Shown here: positions 48,543-61,682 of the stretch, piece by piece
Layout of the letters: each line of letters starts with the position of its first letter
Position numbering within the stretch: the stretch's first letter is position 1
Assembly: GCF_051020955.1 (NCBI RefSeq)
Contig: NW_027476726.1
Coordinates: forward strand, 1-64,000
DNA from: Megalopta genalis
Lineage: Eukaryota; Arthropoda; Insecta; Hymenoptera; Halictidae
Reading direction: 5' to 3'
DNA length: 64,000 bases
Made by a program: the position numbers and the translations under genes
Notes under the pieces: generated by a model
Database searches by the model: none
Seen by the model: the letters and a program-made list of their open reading frames with translations, nothing else
Told to the model about the DNA's origin: nothing

Positions 48543-49922
48543 TCACAAGTATTTGTAGCTAAACCATTTGTTTTGCATGGATTTGAAGCTAAGCCTTCTA
48601 CTTCGCATTCATTTGAAGCTAAATCATTTGTTTCGCATGGATTTGAAGCTAAGCCTTCTACATCACATTGATTTGCAGCTAAATCATGTGTTTCGCATGG
48701 ATTTGAAGCTAACTTGTTCGTTTCGCATGCAGTTGTAGCTTAATAATATATATCACAAGTATTTGTAGCTAAACCATTTGTTTTGCATGGATTTGAAGCT
48801 AAGCCTTCTACTTCGCATTCATTTGAAGCTAAATCATTTGTTTCGCATGGATTTGAATCTAAGCCTTGTCCTTCGAATTGATTTGAAGCTAAATCATGTG
48901 TTTCGTATGGATTTGAAGCCAAACCTTCTACATCGAATTAATTTGAAGCTAAATCATGTGTCTCGCATGGAATTGAAGCTACCTCGTTTGTTCTTACAGT
49001 ATTTAAAGCTATATCACTTATATCGCAAGTATTTGAAGCTAAAACATATGTGTCGCATGGATTTGAAGCTGAACCTACTACATCGCATTGATTTGAAGCT
49101 AAATCTTGTGTATCGCATGGATTTGAAGCTAAACCTTCTACATCACATTGATTTGCAGCTAAATCATGTGAATCGCATGGATTTGAAGCTAACTCGTTCG
49201 TTTCGCATGCAGTTGTAGCTAAATGATATATATCACAAGTATTTGTAGCTAATCCATTTGTTTTGCATGGATTTGAAGCTAAGCCTTCTACTTCGCATTC
49301 ATTTGAAGCTAAATCATTTGTTTCGCATGGATTTGAATCTAAGCCTTGTCCTTCGAATTGATTTGAAGCTAAGTCATGTGTTTCGTATGGATTTGATGCT
49401 AAACCTTCTACATCGAATTGATTTGAAGCTAAATCATGTGTCTCGCATGGATTTGAAGCTACCTCGTTTGTTCCTACAGTATTTAAATCTATATCACTTA
49501 TATCGCAAGTATTTGAAGCTAAAACATATGTGTCGCATGGATTTGAAGCTGAACCTACTACATCGCATTGATTTGAAGCTAAATCTTGTGTATCGCATGG
49601 ATTTGAAGCTAAACCTTCTACATCGCATTGGTTTGAAGCTAAATCATGTGAATCGCATGGATTTGAAGCTAACTCGTTCGTTTCGCATGCAGTTGTAGCT
49701 TAATAATGTATATCACAAGTATTTGTAGCTATACCATTTGTTTTGCATGGATTTGAAGCTAAGCCTTGTACTTCGCATTCATTTGAAGCTAAATCATTTG
49801 TTTCGCATGGATTTGAATCTAAGCCTTGTCCTTCGAATTGATTTGAAGCTAAATCATGTGTCTCGCATGGATTTGAAGCTACCTCGTTTGTTCCTACAGT
49901 ATTTAAATCTATATCACTTATA
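48543..49922. repeat. 1,380-bp tandem duplication, copy 2
   Basis: Units start at 48543 (210), 48753 (480), 49233 (480) and 49713. This last is a 420-bp unit, of which the first part matches 48333 onwards up to the hybrid breakpoint. Unit 49713 keeps the full-unit interior and lacks only two monomers, so it shows what 48333 looked like before the exchange. Confidence 0.9.
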
Positions 49923-51722
49923 TCGCAAGTATTTGAATCTAAAACATATGTGTCGCATGGATTTGAAGCTGAACCTACTACATCGCATTGATGTGAAGCT
50001 AAATCTTGTGTATCGCATGGATTTGAAGCTAAACCTTCTACATCGCATTGGTTTGAAGCTAAATCATGTGAATCGCATGGATTTGAAGCTAACTCGTTCG
50101 TTTCGCATGCAGTTGTAGCTTAATAATGTATATCACAAGTATTTGTAGCTAAACCATTTGTTTTGCATGGATTTGAAGCTAAGCCTTCTACATCGCATTC
50201 ATTTGAAGCTAAATCATTTGTTTCGCATGGATTTGAATCTAAGCCATGTCCTTCGAATTGATTTGAAGCTAAATCATATGTTTCGTATGGATTTGAAGCT
50301 AAACCTTCTACATCGAATTGATTTGAAGCTAAATCATGTGTCTCGCATGGAATTGAAGCTACCTCGTTTGTTCCTACAGTATTTAAAGCTATATCACTTA
50401 TATCGCAAGTATTTGAAGCTAAAACATATGTGTCGCAATGGATTTGAAGCTGAACCTACTACATCGCATTGATTTGAAGCTAAATCTTGTGTATCGCATG
50501 GATTTGAAGCTAAACCTTCTACATCGCATTGGTTTGCAGCTAAATCATGTGTTTCGCATGGATTTGAAGCTAACTCGTTCGTTTCGCATGCAGTTGTAGC
50601 TTAATAATGTATATCACAAGTATTTGTAGCTAAACCATTTGTTTTGCATGGATTTGAAGCTAAGCCTTCTACTTCGCATTCATTTGAAGCTAAATCATTT
50701 GTTTCGCATCAATTTGAATCTAAGCCTTGTCCTTCGAATTGATTTGAAGCTAAACCATGTGTCTCGCATGGAATTGAAGCTACCTCGTTTGTTCCTACAG
50801 TATTTAAAGCTATATCACATATATCGCAAGTATTTGAAGCTAAAACATATGTGTCGCATGGATTTGAAGCTGAGACTACTACATCGCATTGATGTGAAGC
50901 TAAATCTTGTGTATCGCATGGATTTGAAGCTAAACCTTCTACATCGCATTGGTTTGAAGCTAAATCATGTGAATCGCATGGATTTGAAGCTAACTCGTTC
51001 GTTTCGCATGCAGTTGTAGCTTAATAATGTATATCACAAGTATTTGTAGCTAAACCATTTGTTTTGCATGGATTTGAAGCTAAGCCTTCTACATCGCATT
51101 CATTTGAATCTAAATCATTTGTTTCGCATGGATTTGAATCTAAGCCATGTCCTTCGAACGATTTGAAGCTAAATCATGTGTTTCGTATGGATTTGAAGCT
51201 AAACCTTCTACATCGAATTGATTTGAAGCTAAATCATGTGTCTCGCATGGAATTGAAGCTACCTCGTTTGTTCCTACAGTATTTAAAGCTATATCACTTA
51301 TATCGCAAGTATTTGAAGCTAAAACATATGTGTCGCATGGATTTGAAGCTGAACCTACTACATCGCATTGATTTGAAGCTAAATCTAGTGTATCGCATGG
51401 ATTTGAAGCTAAACCTTCTACATCGCATTGGTTTGAAGCTAAATCATGTGAATCGCATGGATTTGAAGCTAACTCGTTCGTTTCACATGCAGTTGTAGCT
51501 AAATGATATATATCACAAGTATTTGTAGCTAAACCATTTGTTTTGCATGGATTTGAAGCTAAGCCTTCTACATCGCATTCATTTGAAGCTAAATCATTTG
51601 TTTCGCATGGATTTGAAGCTAAGCCTTCTACATCACATTGATTTGCAGCTAAATCATGTGTTTCGCATGGATTTGAAGCTAACTTGTTCGTTTCGCATGC
51701 AGTTGTAGCTTAATAATATATA
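49233..51722. repeat. Approximately 2.5-kb tandem duplication, copy 1
   Basis: Units start at 49233 (480), 49713 (420), 50133 (481), 50614 (420), 51034 (479) and 51513 (210). They correspond one to one with 51723-54272, where the second unit is 480 rather than 420 bp. The offset is therefore 2490 bp at first and 2550 bp from 50133 on. Shared markers are aaatcatatgtttcgtatgg (50272, 52822), cattggtttgcagc, cgcatcaattt, atttgaatctaaatc (51104, 53654) and the gaacg deletion. Private changes here include gctgagactac (50869) and aaatctagtg (51381). Confidence 0.9.
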
Positions 51723-54272
51723 TCACAAGTATTTGTAGCTAAACCATTTGTTTTGCATGGATTTGAAGCTAAGCCTTCTACTTCGCATTCATTTGAAGCT
51801 AAATCATTTGTTTCGCATGGATTTGAATCTAAGCCTTGTCCTTCGAATTGATTTGAAGCTAAATCATGTGTTTCGTATGGATTTGATGCTAAACCTTCTA
51901 CATCGAATTGATTTGAAGCTAAATCATGTGTCTCGCATGGATTTGAAGCTACCTCGTTTGTTCCTACAGTATTTAAATCTATATCACTTATATCGCAAGT
52001 ATTTGAAGCTAAAACATATGTGTCGCATGGATTTGAAGCTGAACCTACTACATCGCATTGATTTGAAGCTAAATCTTGTGTATCGCATGGATTTGAAGCT
52101 AAACCTTCTACATCGCATTGGTTTGAAGCTAAATCATGTGAATCGCATGGATTTGAAGCTAACTCGTTCGTTTCGCATGCAGTTGTAGCTTAATAATGTA
52201 TATCACAAGTATTTGTAGCTAAACCATTTGTTTTGCATGGATTTGAAGCTAAGCCTTGTACTTCGCATTCATTTGAAGCTAAATCATTTGTTTCGCATGG
52301 ATTTGAATCTAAGCCTTGTCCTTCGAATTGATTTGAAGCTAAATCATGTGTTTCGTATGGATTTGATGCTAAACCTTCTACATCGAATTGATTTGAAGCT
52401 AAATCATGTGTCTCGCATGGATTTGAAGCTACCTCGTTTGTTCCTACAGTATTTAAATCTATATCACTTATATCGCAAGTATTTGAATCTAAAACATATG
52501 TGTCGCATGGATTTGAAGCTGAACCTACTACATCGCATTGATGTGAAGCTAAATCTTGTGTATCGCATGGATTTGAAGCTAAACCTTCTACATCGCATTG
52601 GTTTGAAGCTAAATCATGTGAATCGCATGGATTTGAAGCTAACTCGTTCGTTTCGCATGCAGTTGTAGCTTAATAATGTATATCACAAGTATTTGTAGCT
52701 AAACCATTTGTTTTGCATGGATTTGAAGCTAAGCCTTCTACATCGCATTCATTTGAAGCTAAATCATTTGTTTCGCATGGATTTGAATCTAAGCCATGTC
52801 CTTCGAATTGATTTGAAGCTAAATCATATGTTTCGTATGGATTTGAAGCTAAACCTTCTACATCGAATTGATTTGAAGCTAAATCATGTGTCTCGCATGG
52901 AATTGAAGCTACCTCGTTTGTTCCTACAGTATTTAAAGCTATATCACTTATATCGCAAGTATTTGAAGCTGAAACATATGTGTCGCAATGGATTTGAAGC
53001 TGAACCTACTACATCGCATTGATTTGAAGCTAAATCTTGTGTATCGCATGGATTTGAAGCTAAACCTTCTACATCGCATTGGTTTGCAGCTAAATCATGT
53101 GTTTCGCATGGATTTGAAGCTAACTCGTTCGTTTCGCATGCAGTTGTAGCTTAATAATGTATATCACAAGTATTTGTAGCTAAACCATTTGTTTTGCATG
53201 GATTTGAAGCTAAGCCTTCTACTTCGCATTCATTTGAAGCTAAATCATTTGTTTCGCATCAATTTGAATCTAAGCCTTGTCCTTCGAATTGATTTGAAGC
53301 TAAACCATGTGTCTCGCATGGAATTGAAGCTACCTCGTTTGTTCCTACAGTATTTAAAGCTATATCACATATATCGCAAGTATTTGAAGCTAAAACATAT
53401 GTGTCGCATGGATTTGAAGCTGAACCTACTACATCGCATTGATGTGAAGCTAAATCTTGTGTATCGCATGGATTTGAAGCTAAACCTTCTACATCGCATT
53501 GGTTTGAAGCTAAATCATGTGAATCGCATGGATTTGAAGCTAACTCGTTCGTTTCGCATGCAGTTGTAGCTTAATAATGTATATCACAAGTATTTGTAGC
53601 TAAACCATTTGTTTTGCATGGATTTGAAGCTAAGCCTTCTACATCGCATTCATTTGAATCTAAATCATTTGTTTCGCATGGATTTGAATCTAAGCCATGT
53701 CCTTCGAACGATTTGAAGCTAAATCATGTGTTTCGTATGGATTTGAAGCTAAACCTTCTACATCGAATTGATTTGAAGCTAAATCATGTGTCTCGCATGG
53801 AATTGAAGCTACCTCGTTTGTTCCTACAGTATTTAAAGCTATATCACTTATATCGCAAGTATTTGAAGCTAAAACATATGTGTCGCATGGATTTGAAGCT
53901 GAACCTACTACATCGCATTGATTTGAAGCTAAATCTTGTGTATCGCATGGATTTGAAGCTAAACCTTCTACATCGCATTGGTTTGAAGCTAAATCATGTG
54001 AATCGCATGGATTTGAAGCTAACTCGTTCGTTTCACATGCAGTTGTAGCTAAATGATATATATCACAAGTATTTGTAGCTAAACCATTTGTTTTGCATGG
54101 ATTTGAAGCTAAGCCTTCTACATCGCATTCATTTGAAGCTAAATCATTTGTTTCGCATGGATTTGAAGCTAAGCCTTCTACATCACATTGATTTGCAGCT
54201 AAATCATGTGTTTCGCATGGATTTGAAGCTAACTTGTTCGTTTCGCATGCAGTTGTAGCTTAATAATATATA
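51723..54272. repeat. Approximately 2.5-kb tandem duplication, copy 2
   Basis: Units start at 51723 (480), 52203 (480), 52683 (481), 53164 (420), 53584 (479) and 54063 (210). It directly follows copy 1. A private change is gaagctgaaacatatg (52966). The 52203 unit keeps the two monomers that 49713 has lost. No gene is visible. Confidence 0.9.
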
Positions 54273-56881
54273 TCACAAGTATTTGTAGCTAAACCATTTG
54301 TTTTGCATGGATTTGAAGCTAAGCCTTCTACTTCGCATTCATTTGAAGCTAAATCATTTGTTTCGCATGGATTTGAATCTAAGCCTTGTCCTTCGAATTG
54401 ATTTGAAGCTAAATCATGTGTTTCGTATGGATTTGAAGCCAAACCTTCTACATCGAATTAATTTGAAGCTAAATCATGTGTCTCGCATGGAATTGAAGCT
54501 ACCTCGTTTGTTCTTACAGTATTTAAAGCTATATCACTTATATCGCAAGTATTTGAAGCTAAAACATATGTGTCGCATGGATTTGAAGCTGAACCTACTA
54601 CATCGCATTGATTTGAAGCTAAATCTTGTGTATCGCATGGATTTGAAGCTAAACCTTCTACATCACATTGATTTGCAGCTAAATCATGTGAATCGCATGG
54701 ATTTGAAGCTAACTCGTTCATTTCGCATGCAGTTGTAGCTAAATGATATATATCACAAGTATTTGTAGCTAATCCATTTGTTTTGCATGGATTTGAAGCT
54801 AAGCCTTCTACTTCGCATTCATTTGAAGCTAAATCATTTGTTTCGCATGGATTTGAATCTAAGCCTTGTCCTTCGAATTGATTTGAAGCTAAATCATGTG
54901 TTTCGTATGGATTTGATGCTAAACCTTCTACATCGAATTGATTTGAAGCTAAATCATGTGTCTCGCATGGATTTGAAGCTACCTCGTTTGTTCCTACAGT
55001 ATTTAAATCTATATCACTTATATCGCAAGTATTTGAAGCTAAAACATATGTGTCGCATGGATTTGAAGCTGAACCTACTACATCGCATTGATGTGAAGCT
55101 AAATCTTGTGTATCGCATGGATTTGAAGCTAAACCTTCTACATCGCATTGGTTTGAAGCTAAATCATGTGAATCGCATGGATTTGAAGCTAACTCGTTCG
55201 TTTCGCATGCAGTTGTAGCTTAATAATGTATATCACAAGTATTTGTAGCTAAACCATTTGTTTTGCATGGATTTGAAGCTAAGCCTTCTACATCGCATTC
55301 ATTTGAATCTAAATCATTTGTTTCGCATGGATTTGAATCTAAGCCATGTCCTTCGAACGATTTGAAGCTAAATCATGTGTTTCGTATGGATTTGAAGCTA
55401 AACCTTCTACATCGAATTGATTTGAAGCTAAATCATGTGTCTCGCATGGAATTGAAGCTACCTCGTTTGTTCCTACAGTATTTAAAGCTATATCACTTAT
55501 ATCGCAAGTATTTGAAGCTAAAACATATGTGTCGCATGGATTTGAAGCTGAACCTACTACATCGCATTGATTTGAAGCTAAATCTTGTGTATCGCATGGA
55601 TTTGAAGCTAAACCTTCTACATCGCATTGGTTTGAAGCTAAATCATGTGAATCGCATGGATTTGAAGCTAACTCGTTCGTTTCACATGCAGTTGTAGCTA
55701 AATGATATATATCACAAGTATTTGTAGCTAAACCATTTGTTTTGCATGGATTTGAAGCTAAGCCTTCTACATCGCATTCATTTGAAGCTAAATCATTTGT
55801 TTCGCATGGATTTGAAGCTAAGCCTTCTACATCACATTGATTTGCAGCTAAATCATGTGTTTCGCATGGATTTGAAGCTAACTTGTTCGTTTCGCATGCA
55901 GTTGTAGCTTAATAATATATATCACAAGTATTTGTAGCTAAACCATTTGTTTTGCATGGATTTGAAGCTAAGCCTTCTACTTCGCATTCATTTGAAGCTA
56001 AATCATTTGTTTCGCATGGATTTGAATCTAAGCCTTGTCCTTCGAATTGATTTGAAGCTAAATCATGTGTTTCGTATGGATTTGAAGCCAAACCTCCTAC
56101 ATCGAATTAATTTGAAGCTAAATCATGTGTCTCGCATGGAATTGAAGCTACCTCGTTTGTTCTTACAGTATTTAAAGCTATATCACTTATATCGCAAGTA
56201 TTTGAAGCTAAAACATATGTGTCGCATGGATTTGAAGCTCAACCTACTACATCGCATTGATTTGAAGCTAAATCTTGTGTATCGCATGGATTTGAAGCTA
56301 AACCTTCTACATCACATTGATTTGCAGCTAAATCATGTGAATCGCATGTATTTGAAGCTAACTCGTTCATTTCGCATGCAGTTGTAGCTAAATGATATAT
56401 ATCACAAGTATTTGTAGCTAATCCATTTGTTTTGCATGGATTTGAAGCTAAGCCTTCTACTTCGCATTCATTTGAAGCTAAATCATTTGTTTCGCATGGA
56501 TTTGAATCTAAGCCTTGTCCTTCGAATTGATTTGAAGCTAAATCATGTGTTTCGTATGGATTTGATGCTAAACCTTCTACATCGAATTGATTTGAAGCTA
56601 AATCATGTGTCTCGCATGGATTTGAAGCTACCTCGTTTGTTCCTACTGTATTTAAATCTATATCACTTATATCGCAAGTATTTGAAGCTAAAACATATGT
56701 GTCGCATGGATTTGAAGCTGAACCTACTACATCGCATTGATTTGAAGCTAAATCTTGTGTTTCGCATGGATTTGAAGCTAAACCTTCTACATCGCATTGG
56801 TTTGAAGCTAAATCATGTGAATCGCATGGATTTGAAGCTAACTCGTTCGTTTCGCATGCAGTTGTATCTTAATAATGTATA
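54273..56881. repeat. Subfamily B units 128-133
   Basis: Units start at 54273 (480), 54753 (480), 55233 (479), 55712 (210), 55922 (480) and 56402 (480). The short unit at 54063 and the full unit at 54273 recur at 55712 and 55922 (offset 1649). Both copies of the full unit share the gctaactcgttcattt variant also seen at 37340, 40370 and 42500. Private changes in 55922 are aacctcctac, gaagctcaacc and gcatgtattt. Unit 55233 carries the gaacg deletion and atttgaatctaaatc. No gene is visible. Confidence 0.87.
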
Positions 56882-57651
56882 TCACAAGTATTTGTAGCTA
56901 AACCATTTGTTTTGCATGGATTTGAAGCTAAGCCTTGTACTTCGCATTCAATTGAAGCTAAATCATTTGTTTCGCATGGATTTGAATCTAAGCCTTGTCC
57001 TTCGAATTGATTTGAAGCTAAATCATGTGTTTCGTATGGATTTGATGCTAAACCTTCTACATCGAATTGATTTGAAGCTAAATCATGTGTCTCGCATGGA
57101 TTTGAAGCTACCTCGTTTGTTCCTACAGTATTTAAATCTATATCACTTATATCGCAAGTATTTGAATCTAAAACATATGTGTCGCATGGATTTGAAGCTG
57201 AACCTACTACATCGCATTGATGTGAAGCTAAACCATTTGTTTTGCATGGATTTGAAGCTAAGCCTTCTACATCGCATTCATTTGAAGCTAAATCATTTGT
57301 TTCGCATGGATTTGAACCTAAGCCATGTCCTTCGAATTGATTTGAAGCTAAATCATGTGTTTCGTATGGATTTGAAGCTAAACCTTCTACATCGAATTGA
57401 TTTGAAGCTAAATCGTGTGTCTCGCATGGAATTGAAGCTACCTCGTTTGTTCCTACAGTATTTAAAGCTATATCACTTATATCGCAAGTATTTGAAGCTA
57501 AAACATATGTGTCGCATGGATTTGAAGCTGAACCTACTACATCGCATTGATTTGAAGCTAAATCTTGTGTATCGCATGGATTTGAAGCTAAACCTTCTAC
57601 ATCACATTGATTTGCAGCTAAATCATGTGTTTCGCATGGATTTGAAGCCAA
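56869..57651 (-). other. Longest - strand open frame (260 codons); not called a gene
   Basis: The frame reads as decapeptides close to LASNPCETHD, with an acidic residue after a nearly invariant cysteine (variants LASNQCDVEG, LASNPCDTQD, LASNECEVQG). It ends at the TAA made by cttaataatg near 56870. Usual full units interrupt this frame at the unit boundary and, in many units, at gaattaattt. Related frames of 154-200 codons occur at 16008-16550, 18517-18981, 25358-25822, 29227-29691, 44374-44838 and 45767-46369, wherever a boundary has taaatgata instead of ttaataatg. No known family is recognised. Confidence 0.8.
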
Positions 57652-57691
57652 CTCGTTCGTTTCGCATGCAGTTGTAGCTTAATAATGTATA
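56882..57691. repeat. 810-bp hybrid unit (27 monomers) formed by in-phase fusion
   Basis: The unit begins as a normal full unit with gccttgtacttcgc. At about 57232 it goes from gcattgatgtgaagct directly to aaaccatttgttttgc, the start of another unit, and finishes as that unit. Five monomers (150 bp) normally found at a unit boundary are missing, including the pair that carries the boundary stop codons of both strands. The two longest open frames of the window, 256 codons on + (56907-57677) and 260 codons on - (56869-57651), exist only because of this fusion. It is a clear product of unequal exchange between homologous monomers. Confidence 0.92.
56907..57677 (+). other. Longest + strand open frame (256 codons); not called a gene
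   Basis: This frame translates as 10-residue repeats of the form RMDLKLNHVF. It starts at TTG in ccatttgtttt and ends at the TAG in gcagttgtagctt. It is long only because the 810-bp hybrid unit lacks the usual internal TAG codons. The same frame in ordinary full units is a 146-codon stretch, seen dozens of times. It overlaps a 260-codon frame on the other strand, has no ATG-led context, and is composed wholly of satellite monomers. I regard it as an accident of a 30-bp (3n) period. Confidence 0.85.
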
Positions 57692-58111
57692 TCACAAGTA
57701 TTTGTAGCTAAACCATTTGTTTTGCATGGATTTGAAGCTAAGCCTTCTACTTCGCATTCATTTGAAGCTAAATCATTTGTTTCGCATGGATTTGAATCTA
57801 AGCCTTGTCCTTCGAATTGATTTGAAGCTAAATCATGTGTTTCGTATGGATTTGATGCTAAACCTTCTACATCGAATTGATTTGAAGCTAAATCATGTGT
57901 CTCGCATGGATTTGAAGCTACCTCGTTTGTTCCTACTGTATTTAAATCTATATCACTTATATCACAAGTATTTGAAGCTAAAACATACGTGTCGCATGGA
58001 TTTGAAGCTGAACCTACTACATCGCATTGATTTGAAGCTAAATCATGTGAATCGCATGGATTTGAAGCTAACTCGTTCGTTTCGCATGCAGTTGTAGCTT
58101 AATAATTTATA
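57692..58111. repeat. Subfamily B unit 135 (420 bp)
   Basis: This 14-monomer unit keeps the first part of a full unit. It goes from gcattgatttgaagct directly to aaatcatgtgaatcgc, so it lacks the aaatcttgtg and cattggttt monomers. Its two missing monomers are not the pair missing from most other 420-bp units, so the same length arose by a different deletion. Private changes are tactgtatttaaa (57932), atcacaagtatttgaagc (57961) and aacatacgtg (57982). Confidence 0.88.
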
Positions 58112-60421
58112 TCACAAGTATTTGTAGCTAAACCATTTGTTTTGCATGGATTTGAAGCTAAGCCTTCTACATCGCATTCATTTGAAGCTAAATCATTTGT
58201 TTCGCATGGATTTGAATCTAAGCCATGCCCTTCGAATTGATTTGAAGCTAAATCATGTGTTTCGTATGGATTTGAAGCTAAACCTTCTACATCGAATTGA
58301 TTTGAAGCTAAATCATGTGTCTCGCATGGATTTGAAGCTACCTCGTTTGTTCCTACAGTATTTAAAGCTATATCACATATATCGCAAGTATTTGAAGCTA
58401 AAACATATGTGTCGCATGGATTTGAAGCTAAGCCTTCTACATCACATTGATTTGCAGCTAAATCATGTGTTTCGCATGGATTTGCAGCTAAATCATGTGT
58501 TTCGCATGGATTTGAACCTAACTCGTTCGTTTCGCATGCAGTTGTAGCTTAATAATGTATATCACAAGTATTTGTAGCTAAACCATTTGTTTTGCATGGA
58601 TTTGAAGCTAAGCCTTCTACTTCGCATTCATTTGAAGCTAAATCATTTGTTTCGCATGGATTTGAATCTAAGCCTTATCCTTCGAATTGATTTGAAGCTA
58701 AATCATGTGTTTCGTATGGATTTGAAGCCAAACCTTCTATATAGAATTAATTTGAAACTAAATCATGTGTCTCGCATGGAATTGAAGCTACCTCGTTTGT
58801 TCCTACAGTATTTAAAGCTATATCACTTATATCGCAAGTATTTGAAGCTAGAATATATGTGTCGCATGGATTTGAAGCTGAACCTACTACATCGCATTGA
58901 TTTGAAGCTAAATCTTGTGTATCGCATGGATTTAAAGCTAAACCTTCTACATCGCATTGGTTTGAAGCTAAATCATGTGAATCGCATGGATTTGAAGCTA
59001 ACTCGTTCGTTTCACATGCAGTTGTAGCTAAATGATATATATCACAAGTATTTGTAGCTAATCCATTTGTTTTGCATGGATTTGAAGCGAAGCCTTCTAC
59101 TTCGCATTCATTTGAAGCTAAATCATTTGTTTCGCATGGATTTGAATCTAAGCCTTGTCCTTCGAATTGATTTGAAGCTAAATCATGTGTTTCGTATGGA
59201 TTTGATGCTAAACCTTCTACATCGAATTGATTTGAAGCTAAATCATGTGTCTCGCATGGATTTGAAGCTACCTCGTTTGTTCCTACAGTATTTAAATCTA
59301 TATCACTTATATCGCAAGTATTTGAAGGTAAGACATATGTGTCGCATGGATTTGAAACTGAACCTACTACATCGCATTGATTTGAAGCTAAATCTTGTGT
59401 ATCGCATGGATTTGAAGCTAAACCTTCTACATCGCATTGGTTTGAAGCTAAATCATGTGAATCGCATGGATTTGAAGCTAACTCGTTCGTTTCGCATGCA
59501 GTTGTAGCTTAATAATGTATATCACAAGTATTTGTAGCTAAACCATTTGTTTTGCATGGATTTGAAGCTAAGCCTTCTACATCGCATTCATTTGAAGCTA
59601 AATCATTTGTTTCGCATGGATTTGAAGCTAAGCCTTCTACATCACATTGATTTGCAGCTAAATCATGTGTTTCGCATGGATTTGAAGCTAACTCGTTCGT
59701 TTCGCATGCAGTTGTAGCTTAATAATGTATATCACAAGTAATTGTAGCTAAACCATTTGTTTTGCATGGATTTGAAGCTAAGCCTTCTACATCGCATTCA
59801 TTTGAAGCTAAATCATTTGTTTCGCATGGATTTGAAGCTAAGCCTTCTACATCACATTGATTTGCAGCTAAATCATGTTTTTCGCATGGATTTGAAGCTA
59901 ACTTGTTCGTTTCGCATGCAGTTGTAGCTTAATAATGTTTATCACAAGTATTTGTAGCTAAACCATTTGTTTTGCATGGATTTGAAGCTATGCCTTCTAC
60001 ATCGCATTCATTTGAAGCTAAATCATTTGTTTCGCATGGATTTGAACCTAAGCCATGTCCTTCGAATTGATTTGAAGCTAAATCATGTGTTTCGTATGGA
60101 TTTGAAGCTAAACCTTCTACATCGAATTGATTTGAAGCTAAATCGTGTGTCTCGCATGGAATTGAAGCTACCTCGTTTGTTCCTACAGTATTTAAAGCTA
60201 TATCACTTATATCGCAAGTATTTGAAGCTAAAACATATGCGTCGCATGGATTTGAAGCTGAACCTACTACATCGCATTGATTTGAAGCTAAATCTTGTGT
60301 ATCGCATGGATTTGAAGCTAAACCTTCTACATCGCATTGGTTTGAAGCTAAATCATGTGAATCGCATGGATTTGAAGCTAACTCGTTCGTTTCACATGCA
60401 GTTGTAGCTAAATGATATATA
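58112..60421. repeat. 3.57-kb offset duplication, copy 1
   Basis: Units start at 58112 (450), 58562 (480), 59042 (480), 59522 (210), 59732 (210) and 59942 (480). They recur at 61683-63990 at an offset of 3570 bp. Shared markers are a doubled gcagctaaatcatgtg monomer (58456-58516, 62026-62086), atagaattaattt (58741, 62311), aaatatatgtg, gaagcgaagcc (59085, 62655), tttgaaactgaacc, catgtttttcgc (59876), gctatgcc (59988, 63557), tttgaacctaagcc and acatatgcgtcgc. Copy 1 and copy 2 are separated by two other units. Confidence 0.92.
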
Positions 60422-61682
60422 TCACAAGTATTTGTAGCTAAACCATTTGTTTTGCATGGATTTGAAGCTAAGCCTTCTACATCGCATTCATTTGAAGCTA
60501 AATCATTTGTTTCGCATGGATTTGAAGCTAAGCCTTCTACATCACATTGATTTGCAGCTAAATCATGTGTTTCGCATGGATTTGAAGCTAACTTGTTCGT
60601 TTCGCATGCAGTTGTAGCTTAATAATATATATCACAAGTATTTGTAGCTAAACCATTTGTTTTGCATGGATTTGAAGCTAAGCCTTCTACTTCGCATTCA
60701 TTTGAAGCTAAATCATTTGTTTCGCATGGATTTGAATCTAAGCCTTGTCCTTCGAATTGATTTGAAGCTAAATCATGTGTTTCGTATGGATTTGAAGCCA
60801 AACCTTCTACATCGAATTAATTTGAAGCTAAATCATGTGTCTCGCATGGAATTGAAGCTACCTCGTTTGTTCTTACAGTATTTAAAGCTATATCACTTAT
60901 ATCGCAAGTATTTGGAGCTAAAACATATGTGTCGCATGGATTTGAAGCTGAACCTACTACATCGCATTGATTTGAAGCTAAATCATGTGTCTCGCATGGA
61001 ATTGAAGCTACCTCGTTTGTTCCTACAGTATTTAAAGCTATATCAATTATATCGCAAGTATTTGAAGCTAAAACATATGTGTCGCAATGGATTTGAAGCT
61101 GAACCTACTACATCGCATTGATTTGAAGCTAAATCTTGTGTATCGCATGGATTTGAAGCTAAACCTTCTACATCGCATTGGTTTGCAGCTAAATCATGTG
61201 TTTCGCATGGATTTGAAGCTAACTCGTTCGTTTCGCATGCAGTTGTAGCTTAATAATGTATATCACAAGTATTTGTAGCTAAACCATTTGTTTTGCATGG
61301 ATTTGAAGCTAAGCCTTCTACTTCGCATTCATTTGAAGCTAAATCATTTGTTTCGCATCAATTTGAATCTAAGCCTTGTCCTTCGAATTGATTTGAAGCT
61401 AAACCATGTGTCTCGCATGGAATTGAAGCTACCTCGTTTGTTCCTACAGTATTTAAAGCTATATCACATATATCGCAAGTATTTGAAGCTAAAACATATG
61501 TGTCGCATGGATTTGAAGCTGAACCTACTACATCGCATTGATGTGAAGCTAAATCTTGTGTATCGCATGGATTTGAAGCTAAACCTTCTACATCGCATTG
61601 GTTTGAAGCTAAATCATGTGAATCGCATGGATTTGAAGCTAACTCGTTCGTTTCGCATGCAGTTGTAGCTTAATAATGTATA
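60422..61682. repeat. Units 142-144, including a 631-bp hybrid unit
   Basis: Units start at 60422 (210), 60632 (631) and 61263 (420). The 631-bp unit runs normally to atcgcattgatttgaagct near 60979. It then steps back to aaatcatgtgtctcgc, repeating the gctacctcgtttgtt and tacagtatttaaa monomers before finishing with the gcaatgg insertion. Two full units (480 and 481 bp) have been fused with loss of 330 bp, eleven monomers. The unit is followed by 420- and 449-bp units with the usual cgcatcaattt and gaacg markers. No gene is visible. Confidence 0.9.
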
